Assembly (NCBI RefSeq): GCF_001011155.1
Contig: NZ_CP011479.1
Span: 3,304,501 to 3,368,500, forward strand
DNA length: 64,000 nucleotides
Direction: 5' to 3'
DNA from: Hoeflea sp. IMCC20628
GTDB taxonomy: Bacteria; Pseudomonadota; Alphaproteobacteria; Rhizobiales; Rhizobiaceae
The notes beneath the pieces are model-generated. The model did not search any database. It saw nothing but the letters and a program-made list of their open reading frames with translations, and was not told where the DNA came from. Shown here piece by piece: positions 8,808-17,238 of this stretch. Every line of letters starts with the position of its first letter. The first letter of the stretch is position 1. A program made the translations under genes and the position numbers.

Positions 8808-9707
8808 ATGAGCACACAAAGCTACATCGCAAGCCCGTCCGTGGTTGCCCATGCAGGACGCAACGGTGTTGACCTCTCCGATGTCGCGCGCAAATCCGGC
8901 CGTCTGAACTTGGCCAGGGAAGACGTCGACAGTCACCTGAATGGCAAGACGCCCACCGCATCAGCCATGCCGACGCTAAACACATACTGGGATGTTGATC
9001 ACGCAGCATTCGGTCCGGTCAGCCATGAACCATTGTCGCGCATGGCCCGGGTGGCGAGTGCGAATCTCGCTGCCGCCAATGCCATGATCCCGCAGGTCAC
9101 TCATCATGACCGGGCCGACATGCGCAGGCTGGCAGCCTTTCGCGCCTCACAGAAAACGGAAGCGGAGCGGCGTGGGCTGCGGCTTACCGCGCTTGCCTTC
9201 CACGTCAAGGCGCTGGCAATCTGCCTTCAGGAGTTTGAGCGCTTCAATGCCTCCCTTTCTCCCGACGGCGAGACCCTCGTTTTAAAGCACTATGTCCACA
9301 TCGGCATTGCCGTCGACACGCCGCACGGCTTGATGGTTCCGGTCATCCGCTACACTGACAAAAAAGGCCTGTGGCAAATCGCGGCCGACATCACCGATCT
9401 GGCCGCGCGGGCCCAGATGCGCAAAATCCGGCCTGACGAGATGGGCGGCGCCTCGATGTCGATCTCGAACCTTGGTGGCATCGGTGGAACAGCCTTCACT
9501 CCGATCGTCAACCCGCCCGAACTTGCAATTCTGGGCATCACCCAAACAGAAACCGTTCCGGTCTGGGAAAATGAATGCTGGACGCCTGTACCGATGACAC
9601 CGCTGGATCTGTCCTATGATCACCGCGTGATCAATGGCGCTGACGCTGCCCGCTTCATGGCGCGTTACGTGCGTCTTCTGGCCGATCCGCGGAGAATGGT
9701 GATTTGA
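8808..9707 (+). CDS. Stand-alone catalytic E2 (2-oxoacid dehydrogenase acyltransferase) without a lipoyl domain
   Basis: This 299-aa protein begins with an E3/E1-binding domain (ASPSVVAHAGRNGVDLSDVA, about 8-44) and continues into the acyltransferase core. The core has MSISNLGGIGGTAFTPIVNP and the active-site motif LSYDHRVINGADAARF, with His272 as the likely catalytic His. The Asn in HRVING replaces the common Asp, as in the Azotobacter vinelandii E2p. There is no lipoyl domain; typical E2 proteins of 400-600 aa carry one to three. It should complement the lipoyl protein at 6004-7362. It starts one base after the aldehyde dehydrogenase stop codon, so the two are clearly co-translated. Confidence 0.85.
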   Translation: MSTQSYIASPSVVAHAGRNGVDLSDVARKSGRLNLAREDVDSHLNGKTPTASAMPTLNTYWDVDHAAFGPVSHEPLSRMARVASANLAAANAMIPQVTHHDRADMRRLAAFRASQKTEAERRGLRLTALAFHVKALAICLQEFERFNASLSPDGETLVLKHYVHIGIAVDTPHGLMVPVIRYTDKKGLWQIAADITDLAARAQMRKIRPDEMGGASMSISNLGGIGGTAFTPIVNPPELAILGITQTETVPVWENECWTPVPMTPLDLSYDHRVINGADAARFMARYVRLLADPRRMVI

Positions 9708-9711
9708 TCCA

Positions 9712-10473
9712 ATGAGCCTCACAATAGACCTTTCCGGCCAGACCGCTCTCGTGACCGGGTGCAAACGCGGCATCGGCCTGGCGATCTGCAAGACCTTGGC
9801 AGCTGCAGGTGCGGACATCATCGGTGTCAGCGCATCGCTTGAATCCCATGGCAGTGAGGCTGAGAAAGCCGTGCGGTCGGCTGGACGGATATTCACGGCC
9901 CGCCAGTGCGATTTCTCGGACCGTGACGCCACCCTCGCTTTTGCCGGCGAGATGGAAAGGCGAGGCGACATTTCCATTCTGATCAACAATGCAGGCACGA
10001 TCCGCCGCGCCCCGGCGGCGGAACACCCGCTTGAGGATTGGGATCATGTTCAGGCCGTCAATTCCGATGCGCCCTTCATCCTGACCCAGGCGCTGGGGCG
10101 CTCCATGCTCACCCGGGGGGCGGGCAAGATTGTTTTTGTTGCTTCAGTATTGAGCTTTCAAGGCGGGATCAATGTGCCCGGCTATGCGGCCAGCAAGGGA
10201 GCAATTGTTCAACTGGTGCGCGCGTTTTCCAATGAATGGGCATCCAGGGGCATCAATGTAAACGGCATCGCACCTGGCTATATCGCCACCGACAACACCG
10301 CCGCTCTGCAGGCGGATGCTGACCGCACCCGCTCTCTCATGGAGCGCATTCCGGTCGGGCGCTGGGGAACCCCTGAGGAGATTGCCGAGCCGATCGCATT
10401 TCTGTGCAGCGACCTTGCCCGGTTTGTTCATGGCGCAATCCTGCCGGCAGACGGTGGCTGGATGTCGAGATAG
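9712..10473 (+). CDS. SDR family oxidoreductase, KduD/gluconate-5-dehydrogenase-like
   Basis: This 253-aa classical SDR has G16-CKRGIG-22, the NNAG motif, and Ser145, Tyr158 and Lys162 in YAASK. It ends with GAILPADGGWMSR. The EHPLEDWDHVQAVNSDAPFILTQALGR region is typical of 2-deoxy-D-gluconate 3-dehydrogenase-like enzymes, so a sugar acid or hydroxy acid is a plausible substrate. It follows the E2 gene after 4 nt and closes the plus-strand cluster. With the first SDR it gives the cluster two alcohol dehydrogenases. The substrate is inferred from family resemblance only. Confidence 0.83.
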   Translation: MSLTIDLSGQTALVTGCKRGIGLAICKTLAAAGADIIGVSASLESHGSEAEKAVRSAGRIFTARQCDFSDRDATLAFAGEMERRGDISILINNAGTIRRAPAAEHPLEDWDHVQAVNSDAPFILTQALGRSMLTRGAGKIVFVASVLSFQGGINVPGYAASKGAIVQLVRAFSNEWASRGINVNGIAPGYIATDNTAALQADADRTRSLMERIPVGRWGTPEEIAEPIAFLCSDLARFVHGAILPADGGWMSR

Positions 10474-10625
10474 GTGGAACGCGTTATTATTCCTAGATCA
10501 CAAGATCATTTGAAGCTGGAATTTTCCGATAATGCCTCCCTGACCGGGCGGATGGAAAACGTCCAGCCGGGTGGTCCAAAGTCACGGTGCAGGCCACAAT
10601 GCAGAGGCTTTCCGCCTGGCAATTG

Positions 10626-11183
10626 TCATTTCCCAGTTTCATCGTCTTGCACAAGAACTGAAGCCTGGCGTTTTTCTGTTTTCGCCACATCAGCATCGCG
10701 GCGCAGGGCAATCGTGGCGTTCACGGCGGCCTGATAGTTGCGGTCGGCGAAATCGAGTAGCAGATCGAGATCCGAATCCAGGTATCTAGCAAGTTCGTCC
10801 ATCCAGGGTCGATACGCCCGGCGATTGATGGCTCTGATCTCTTCGATACGCTCAGCGACCGGCTCGAGAAACAGACGACGGCGGTCATTGGGGTCGCGTG
10901 TCCGCTTGATGTATCCGGCACGCTCGATGCGGTCGACGACGCCAGTGATCGCGCCACTGGTCAGGCCTGTCACGTCTGCCAGTCGCCCGGGGGTGACGTT
11001 CTCGCCAAGCGTGATGATGAAGAGACATTCGAGATCGGTTTGATGCATGCCGAGCTTGCTGGCCAAAACACCACTGTAGAGAGTGCGTTGAGCGCTGGCG
11101 GCTCGGATTTTCCGTTCCAGCTCTTCGATCCGAGCTGTTCTGCTCGGCCGGGTTGCAGTCGCACTTTCCTGCTTGACAGACAT
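10626..11183 (-). CDS. MarR family transcriptional regulator
   Basis: This 185-aa protein has a MarR wHTH: LECLFIITLGENVTPGRLAD, then TGLTSGAITGVVDRIERAGYIKR as recognition helix and start of the wing, then RDPNDRRRLFLEPV. It is transcribed away from the nucleoside hydrolase operon. The shared intergenic region holds a repeated CTTARTTGCTAA motif that is a good candidate operator. MarR proteins usually act as dimers and repress divergent catabolic or efflux genes until a small ligand binds, so it probably controls the operon at 11275-17106 and itself. Confidence 0.85.
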   Translation of the reverse strand: MSVKQESATATRPSRTARIEELERKIRAASAQRTLYSGVLASKLGMHQTDLECLFIITLGENVTPGRLADVTGLTSGAITGVVDRIERAGYIKRTRDPNDRRRLFLEPVAERIEEIRAINRRAYRPWMDELARYLDSDLDLLLDFADRNYQAAVNATIALRRDADVAKTEKRQASVLVQDDETGK

Positions 11184-11195
11184 CGCATTAATTCT

Positions 11196-11224
11196 CTTAA
11201 TTGCTAACTATCTTAGTTGCTAAG
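11196..11224. promoter_or_regulatory. Candidate MarR operator between divergent genes
   Basis: Two direct copies of CTTA(A/G)TTGCTAA start at 11196 and 11212. The second forms the palindrome CTTAGTTGCTAAG. They lie in an AT-rich island between the MarR gene and the nucleoside hydrolase gene, where a MarR site is expected. The assignment is by position only. Confidence 0.5.
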
Positions 11225-11274
11225 ATATAATTGCCTATGCTGCAAGCACCGAAATTTGTGCGCCGGGGGTGGGA

Positions 11275-12240
11275 ATGACGACACGCGTGATCATCGATAC
11301 CGATCCGGGGCAGGACGATGCGCTGGCGATTCTGCTGGCGCTGAGCGCCGAGGCCGATCTGGACGTGGCCGGAATCACCACCGTGGCCGGCAATGTTGGT
11401 GTTGCCCAAACCTGTATTAACGCGCTGCGCATTTGTCAGCTCGCCAACCGCCAGGACATCCCCGTCGTTGCCGGCTGCGCACAACCAATTCTGCGCCCAT
11501 TGCATACGGCAGAATTCATTTGCGGTGCTGACGGACTTGCCGGGATGGAGCTTGCTGCACCACGCCAAGCCGCACATGCCGGGCATGCCGTGACATATCT
11601 GATCGATCAGATCCGTGGCAGCGACATCAACACGACGATCTGTGCCCTCGGGCCGCTGACCAATATCGCGCTGGCGCTTTTGCAGGCACCCGACATCAAG
11701 GACAAGATCGACCGGCTCGTCATAATGGGCGGTGCGCGGGATCTCGGGAACATCACGGCGGCAGCGGAATTCAATTTTTTTGTCGATCCACATGCGGCAG
11801 CGGTGGTTTTCAATGCCGGTCTTCCGATCACCCTGTTCCCGCTCAGCGCAACCTATCAGGCCGTTGCAACGCCGGCGCGGCTGGCAGGCTTTGATGCCGA
11901 TGGCACCGTTGGTGCGCCGATCCTGTCTATGCTCCGGCGGGAACGGCCTGGCGGCGCTTCGCTCGGCGGTGATGGCGGTCACCCTATGCACGACGCTTGC
12001 GTGATCGCCTGGCTGTTGTGGCCGGACCTGTTTGAAGGACGCGATTGCCATGTGGCGATCGAAACAACCGAAGGGCCCACCGTGGGCAGATCAACCATCG
12101 ACTGGTGGGGGCGCAGTGGCCTGACCGCCAACGCCCATGTCATCGGTATACTCGATGCCGACGCTATGTTCGCCCGCATCGCAACAAGCGTCCGGACGCT
12201 GGATGCCGTCCCCTCCCCTCATGCGAAAGCTGCTTCATGA
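11275..12240 (+). CDS. Nucleoside hydrolase (inosine/uridine-preferring family)
   Basis: This 321-aa enzyme has the family signature VIIDTDPGQDDALAILLAL with the Asp cluster that binds Ca2+, plus LGPLTNIALAL and the late catalytic His region GGHPMHDACVIAWLL. It would hydrolyse N-ribosidic bonds of nucleosides to base and ribose. The ATG at 11275 follows gggggtggga; a GTG two codons upstream is possible. It leads the CUT2 sugar-transport operon, which fits uptake and cleavage of a ribosyl compound. It overlaps the next gene through ATGA. Confidence 0.88.
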   Translation: MTTRVIIDTDPGQDDALAILLALSAEADLDVAGITTVAGNVGVAQTCINALRICQLANRQDIPVVAGCAQPILRPLHTAEFICGADGLAGMELAAPRQAAHAGHAVTYLIDQIRGSDINTTICALGPLTNIALALLQAPDIKDKIDRLVIMGGARDLGNITAAAEFNFFVDPHAAAVVFNAGLPITLFPLSATYQAVATPARLAGFDADGTVGAPILSMLRRERPGGASLGGDGGHPMHDACVIAWLLWPDLFEGRDCHVAIETTEGPTVGRSTIDWWGRSGLTANAHVIGILDADAMFARIATSVRTLDAVPSPHAKAAS

Positions 12241-12743
12241 CCCATATGCTCGACGATTTCGGCCAGAGGGCAAATCGCTCCATCGAAGCGATGAAAGCGG
12301 CCGCCGAACAGGCGCGGCTGGATCATGCAGCCGCCGAACTGGTGCGCCACATGCTTCTGACCACGCGAAGATTCGCCAGCCGTGGCAGGGAAAATGCGAT
12401 CGAGGCCGTTGTGGCGGACTGGCTCGGCGCATGGCACCTTGAACGCGACGAATGGCCGGAAATTGCAGCTGAGATGGAAGCCTTGACCGGCGCATTCTAT
12501 GATTACTGCATCGACCCGTCAGATGTCTCGGATCAGGCTGTGCGTGAGGCATGGCAAAAGCTCAAATCCGTGCACGACACGCCTGAGCGAACACTCGAGG
12601 ACCAGATGGCGTGGCGCTCTGTCTGCGCCCACGGCTGGTGGGGAGAGATCAACCCCGCGCCGGAGGGCTACCGAGACCATGATGCCAATCGCCCGACCGC
12701 GCCGTTCTGGAGCAAGGGCTGCCTGCCGGAGTGTCTGGGATGA
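12237..12743 (+). CDS. Hypothetical protein, unknown function
   Basis: This 168-aa protein starts on the ATGA overlap with the nucleoside hydrolase, which supports real translation. It is predicted mostly helical and acidic, with no signal peptide, membrane segment or motif I recognise. It is rich in Trp and Asp/Glu in the second half (DQMAWRSVCAHGWWGEINP). Its place between the hydrolase and the sugar permease suggests a small accessory protein for the same substrate, but no function can be given. Confidence 0.6.
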   Translation: MTHMLDDFGQRANRSIEAMKAAAEQARLDHAAAELVRHMLLTTRRFASRGRENAIEAVVADWLGAWHLERDEWPEIAAEMEALTGAFYDYCIDPSDVSDQAVREAWQKLKSVHDTPERTLEDQMAWRSVCAHGWWGEINPAPEGYRDHDANRPTAPFWSKGCLPECLG

Positions 12744-12822
12744 CGTCGGGACCCAATCTCCTCCAAAGGTTCTGCACTGAATACACCTGCAATGTTGTGC
12801 GCTCAGGCTTGGGGCGACCAGC

Positions 12823-13770
12823 ATGAGCCTCAAGACCCTCATCGAAGTCTACGGGACTTTTTTTGCCGGGATCGTGCTGTTTGTTTTTCTGCTCATTTTT
12901 GCTGACAATTTCGCCTCAGCCGCCAATCTGCTCAATGTGCTCAAACAGGTCAGTTTCCTTGCGATCCTTGCCACGGGCTTCACCTTTGCGTTGATCACAT
13001 CGGAACTTGACCTGTCTTTCGCCAATGTCTGCAGTTTTTGCGCAGTGGTGATCGGAAGCCTGATTTCAGCCGATGTTGCCTGGCCGCTGGCCGTGATCGC
13101 AGGCATATTGATGGGCATTGCTGCGGGGTTTTTGAACGGGTTTCTGGTAACGGTGCTGAAGGTGCCTTCGCTGATCTCGACGCTGGGCACGGCTTCAATC
13201 GCCAACGGCCTCGCCTTCATGATCACCGGCGGTGTCGCCTTTGTCGGCCGTTGGGACCCGGGTTTTTTATATCTCGGCCGCGGCAAAATCGGGCCTGTGC
13301 CGGTGATCATCCTGTTTACCCTGATCATTTTTGCGGCAGCCTTCATCCTGTCGACGCAAACCCGGACAGGCGTGCACATGCAAGCCACCGGCGAAAACGA
13401 GGAAGCCGCGCGCCGGGCCGGGATCAGCACCCGCAATTGCAAGATTTTGGGTCTTGTCTTGTCGGGCCTTGCGGCAGGTGTGACTGCGGTGTTTCTGGTC
13501 GCCAACCTGTCTTCGGCAGCGCCCCAGATGGCTGGTGACTTCCTGCTCAACGGCATCGCAGCCACATTGCTGGGCATGACCATGTTCACCCCGGCCAAGC
13601 CCAACATCCTTGGCACCTTCGTCGGGGCATTGATCATCGTGATCCTGTCCAACGGACTGGTTCTACTGGGTGCGCAATATTACATCCAGGACATCATGCT
13701 CGGGATCATCATCATCGTATCGGTCGCCGTTTCGGCGTCCGTCTTGAAGAGAGCGGCTTTCGCTTTGTAA
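12823..13770 (+). CDS. Sugar ABC transporter permease, CUT2 (RbsC/FrcC) family
   Basis: This 315-aa polytopic membrane protein has about eight to ten hydrophobic segments and the CUT2 signatures LATGFTFALITSELDLSFANV and TGENEEAARRAGISTRNCK, the EAA-like loop that contacts the ATPase. Its stop codon overlaps the region just before the binding-protein gene. With the downstream binding protein and ATPase it forms a ribose/fructose-type importer in the inner membrane. Confidence 0.9.
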   Translation: MSLKTLIEVYGTFFAGIVLFVFLLIFADNFASAANLLNVLKQVSFLAILATGFTFALITSELDLSFANVCSFCAVVIGSLISADVAWPLAVIAGILMGIAAGFLNGFLVTVLKVPSLISTLGTASIANGLAFMITGGVAFVGRWDPGFLYLGRGKIGPVPVIILFTLIIFAAAFILSTQTRTGVHMQATGENEEAARRAGISTRNCKILGLVLSGLAAGVTAVFLVANLSSAAPQMAGDFLLNGIAATLLGMTMFTPAKPNILGTFVGALIIVILSNGLVLLGAQYYIQDIMLGIIIIVSVAVSASVLKRAAFAL

Positions 13771-13790
13771 TGACAAGAGGGAGAATGGGA

Positions 13791-14738
13791 ATGAAACATT
13801 TCAAGACATTATTGGCAGCGGCAGGTCTTGCCGGCGCCGCGTTGAGCGCCGGACAGGCATCTGCCTTCGAACTCGGTGTGGTGGCCTTCCAGATGTCTGC
13901 CGAAACCCAGGCACGGTGCGCCAACACCGTCGGGGCGGAAGCGGAAAAGCTGGGATGGACGACACAGGTCCTCAACTCCAACGGCGCGCTCGACACCCAC
14001 GCATCGCAGCTCGACAACCTCATCCAGAAGGGCGTCGACGGGCTGATCCTGTGCATGTCGAAGCCGGTTCAGTTCGATGCTCAGTTCGAAGCAGCGAAAG
14101 GCGCCAACATCCCGGTCATCACCATTTCGAGTGGTGCAAGCCCGCACACGCTGTTCGACGTGACCCCGAACGAATACATCATGGCTGCCGAGGCGGCGAT
14201 CTATCTGCTGGGCACGATCAACTACGAGGGCAACATTCTCGCCCAGCGGTTTGAATCCAACACCGGTGCGCGTATCCGCGGGTCGATCCTTGACGCCGTG
14301 CTGGTTGAAAACCCGTCGGTCAAGATCGCAGGCGAGCACTCGATGGCGCGAACCAAAAGCTGGCAGGAAGACGTCCGCAACGGGATGAGCGCATTGATCC
14401 TGCAGAATGCCGGAAACTTCGACGCCGTCTGGGCATCGTTTGACGGCCAGGCTTTGATCATCGACGATCTGCTCAAGGAAAACGGTCTCAACAAGGGCGA
14501 CGTTTCGCTCGTATCGATTGATGGCGGGCAGGAAGTCTACCGCCGCATCAAGGATCCGGACTCGATGATGACCGCCACTGTCGCGATTCCATTTGAGGAT
14601 ATGGCCGGCAAGGCCGTTACCATGATGAACCAGATTGCCGTCGAGGGCAAAGCCAAGGAAGACCTGGTTCCCGGGCCATATCTGTTCATTCCGGCGACAC
14701 TTGTCGATGCAACAAATGTCGATCAGTTCCTGAAATAA
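13791..14738 (+). CDS. Periplasmic sugar-binding protein, CUT2 family
   Basis: The 315-aa precursor has a clear Sec signal peptide (MKHFKTLLAAAGLAGAALSAGQASA, cleaved near residue 25) and a periplasmic-binding-protein fold typical of RbsB/FrcB. The core includes the sugar-binding-like segment DGLILCMSKPVQFDAQFEAA and the hinge VWASFDGQALIIDDLLKENG. The ATG at 13791 has agaggga 8 nt upstream and is preferred over the ATG at 13785. It delivers substrate to the permease encoded immediately upstream. The ligand is unknown; the neighbouring nucleoside hydrolase and FGGY kinase suggest a sugar or polyol, perhaps from nucleosides. Confidence 0.9.
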   Translation: MKHFKTLLAAAGLAGAALSAGQASAFELGVVAFQMSAETQARCANTVGAEAEKLGWTTQVLNSNGALDTHASQLDNLIQKGVDGLILCMSKPVQFDAQFEAAKGANIPVITISSGASPHTLFDVTPNEYIMAAEAAIYLLGTINYEGNILAQRFESNTGARIRGSILDAVLVENPSVKIAGEHSMARTKSWQEDVRNGMSALILQNAGNFDAVWASFDGQALIIDDLLKENGLNKGDVSLVSIDGGQEVYRRIKDPDSMMTATVAIPFEDMAGKAVTMMNQIAVEGKAKEDLVPGPYLFIPATLVDATNVDQFLK

Positions 14739-14777
14739 GCAGCGCCTGCACCGTTGAAGCCAAAGCGCGAGGACATC

Positions 14778-15530
14778 ATGCCGGTCAAGATATCGACACG
14801 CAACATCTACAAGAACTACGGCGCGGTCGAAGCCCTGCGCGGTGTCAGCGTAGATGTGCATGAAGGCGAGATCCACGCGATCTGCGGCGACAACGGTGCA
14901 GGAAAATCCACCCTGATCAAGATACTGGCGGGCGTCGAACAGCCCGACAGCGGCGAAATTGTCATTGACGGTGCTGCGCGCAGGTTCGAATCGCCCAATG
15001 CTTCACTGAGGGCGGGTCTGGCGACGATCCATCAGGATCTCGCGGTCGCCCCGGAGATGGCCATCTATCAGAACATCTTCATGGGCGCCGAATTGACGCG
15101 CAATGTCTTGGGACTGCGGCTTCTGGACAAGCGCCGGATGCGCAATGAGGCGGTCGGTTACATGTCGCAGCTGAACGGCTCGATCACCAACATGAACTCC
15201 AAGGTCAACGAATTGTCCGGCGGACAACGGCAGGCTGTCGCCATCTGTCGGGCGCTGCGGTGGAATGCCAATATCGTCATTCTGGACGAACCTACAGCGG
15301 CGCTCGGTGTGCGCGAAACCGAACAGGTGCTGGGGCTGGTCCGGTCACTCAAGGAGAACGGCAAGACCGTGATCCTGATCAGTCATGCGATGAAGGACGT
15401 CGCTGCCGTGGCAGACAGGGTGACCATCCTGCGCACCGGGGAAAACCAGATCAGTCTCGAGGGTGGCGACCTGACTGCCGACAATCTCTCTCACTATATT
15501 CTGAGCGGTGAGGTCAACCAAGTTCATTGA
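14778..15530 (+). CDS. Sugar ABC transporter ATP-binding protein, single-domain (FrcA-like)
   Basis: This 250-aa ATPase has Walker A G37DNGAGKS44, the signature LSGGQRQAVAICRAL and Walker B VILDEPTAALG. Many CUT2 ATPases (RbsA, AraG) are about 500 aa with two domains; this one is a single domain like rhizobial FrcA. Gene order permease, binding protein, ATPase, kinase resembles frc-type loci. The ATG at 14778 follows gcgagga. It energises import through the permease at 12823-13770. Confidence 0.9.
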   Translation: MPVKISTRNIYKNYGAVEALRGVSVDVHEGEIHAICGDNGAGKSTLIKILAGVEQPDSGEIVIDGAARRFESPNASLRAGLATIHQDLAVAPEMAIYQNIFMGAELTRNVLGLRLLDKRRMRNEAVGYMSQLNGSITNMNSKVNELSGGQRQAVAICRALRWNANIVILDEPTAALGVRETEQVLGLVRSLKENGKTVILISHAMKDVAAVADRVTILRTGENQISLEGGDLTADNLSHYILSGEVNQVH

Positions 15531-15654
15531 CCCCTGCTTGCGGTTGGTCCATGCCTTGTCGGGTCCCATCGCAGATCGGCGCGCGACCTTTTTGTCTCCG
15601 TTGCGGTGAACCAATGTGTCATCCGTGACATCGAACAGCACGAAGGCCCACAAC

Positions 15655-17106
15655 ATGTCGCACGTCCTTGCCTTCGACCTTGGCGGCAGCAGCCTGAGGC
15701 TGGCGATCGTGTCGGCGGACGGCACGTTCCTCGGCTCCGTGCGCAAACCCCTGAAGATCGGTGGCTACGGCAAAAGCCGTTTCGAGGTCGATCCGATGAC
15801 ATGGTGGACCGCATTTGTCTCCGGATGCGCGGAGTTGGCCGGGATGGGGCACGACTTCTCCGATATCCAGGCCGTCACAGGCTGCGGATTCACCCGGACG
15901 CAGGTGTTTCTGGATCAGGCAGGCAACTCCATACGCCCGGCCATCACTTTCCAGGATTCAAGATCTGCCGAGACGCTCGCCGAAATCCGCGCCGATGCGT
16001 CTGCACCAGTGCGAAACGCGACTGAACAGCTGAGCCCTTACGACCCGCTGGCACGGCTGCTTTGGCTCAAAGCGCAGGAGCCTGACAGCTGGGCGCGTCT
16101 CAGCAAGATCATCGAGCCTAAGGATTTTGTAAATCTGATGCTGACCGGCATCGCTGCGTCGGACACGATTTCGCAAACACCGATGACCCGGGCGCTGGGG
16201 GAATCCGGGAACAACGTGCTTGATGTTCTGAACATCAATCCGGAAATCCTGCCCGGCAGCCACTCGCCTTTTGCGACGCTCGGCGCTGTGCGGCAGGGAC
16301 TGCCTTACCCGCTATCCGCCCTGGTCGATGTCCCGGTCCATTGCGGGTCAATCGATACATGGAGCTGTGTATTGGGATCGGGCGCACTGGTCGCGGGTGT
16401 TGCCTACAGCATTTCGGGAACCAGCGATGTGTTTGGGGTGATGGCGGACACCCGCCATACAGCGGAAGGATTGTTGAGCGTCGAGTGGGGACCGGCGCTT
16501 TGGCAACTGGGTGGACCAAGCCAGGGTGCAGCAACCCGTCTGCAATGGGCGATGGAACGGTTTCTTCCCGGCGCTGATCTGGAAACCTCACTGGATGAGG
16601 CTCTCGCCTCCGATGAACCAGCCCCCTTGTTCCTGCCTTATCTTGACGGAGAGCGCACGCCCTGGTGGGATCCGGACCTTAGAGGCGCATTTCTGGGGTT
16701 GAGCACGGCGCATGGCTCGGCCGATATGGTGCGCGGCGTGGCGGAAGGCATGAACTACCTGTCGCGGGAAATACTGTCGCGCGCCGAACAGGCGACAGGA
16801 ACTGGCGTCAGTCATATCTGCTTTTCGGGTGGATTGGCCGGAAACCCGGCATTGTGCCAACTCAAGGCGGATGTGCTGGACCGTCCGGTTCATGTGCCGA
16901 AGAACCGCGAAACCGGCCTGATGGGCGCTGCCTTGATACCGCACCGACTGCTGACGGAAACCGGAGCCGTCGATGTCGACAGCGATGTCTACGAACCGAA
17001 CCCTGGCAGGCGCAGCTATCACGACACCCGTTTTTCCATCTTCCAGAGTTCATCCGCCACCATCAAACAGATTTCACACCAGCTTTCAAAGTCGGCAAAA
17101 ATCTGA
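15655..17106 (+). CDS. FGGY family carbohydrate kinase
   Basis: This 483-aa kinase shows the phosphate-1 loop near the N-terminus (VLAFDLGGSSLRLAIV), the FGGY central region with ISGTSDVFGVMADT, and the late FSGGLAGNPALCQLKADVL adenosine motif. It would phosphorylate the imported sugar or polyol. The ATG at 15655 is chosen over a GTG at 15616, as good homology starts there. It ends the CUT2 operon after a 124-nt spacer in which I see no other gene. The substrate within the FGGY family (xylulose, ribulose, erythritol and others) cannot be decided by eye. Confidence 0.87.
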   Translation: MSHVLAFDLGGSSLRLAIVSADGTFLGSVRKPLKIGGYGKSRFEVDPMTWWTAFVSGCAELAGMGHDFSDIQAVTGCGFTRTQVFLDQAGNSIRPAITFQDSRSAETLAEIRADASAPVRNATEQLSPYDPLARLLWLKAQEPDSWARLSKIIEPKDFVNLMLTGIAASDTISQTPMTRALGESGNNVLDVLNINPEILPGSHSPFATLGAVRQGLPYPLSALVDVPVHCGSIDTWSCVLGSGALVAGVAYSISGTSDVFGVMADTRHTAEGLLSVEWGPALWQLGGPSQGAATRLQWAMERFLPGADLETSLDEALASDEPAPLFLPYLDGERTPWWDPDLRGAFLGLSTAHGSADMVRGVAEGMNYLSREILSRAEQATGTGVSHICFSGGLAGNPALCQLKADVLDRPVHVPKNRETGLMGAALIPHRLLTETGAVDVDSDVYEPNPGRRSYHDTRFSIFQSSSATIKQISHQLSKSAKI

Positions 17107-17238
17107 ACGGATCAGCGAAGCCAGACCAGCCACAATTCTCCATGGCGGCGTACGGACTGCCAAAGCAGCACTGATTTCCCAAGGAATTTCAATGCTGCTT
17201 TGCGATCTCGCCGTTTGGTGACGCAGGACCGGGCCCGC

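Noticed and set aside
8808-9707. Loss of the active-site Asp in the E2 motif (HRVING) as a novelty
   Set aside because: Asn at this position is known in the Azotobacter vinelandii E2p, so it is not unusual alone.
13809-14876. 355-aa minus-strand open frame opposite the sugar-binding-protein gene
   Set aside because: It is antisense to a protein with a clear signal peptide and fold, and its translation is His/Arg/Cys rich without motifs.
15531-15654. Minus-strand peptide in the spacer before the FGGY kinase
   Set aside because: A short open frame reads FVLFDVTDDTLVHRN but matches no family I recognise and has no start signal.
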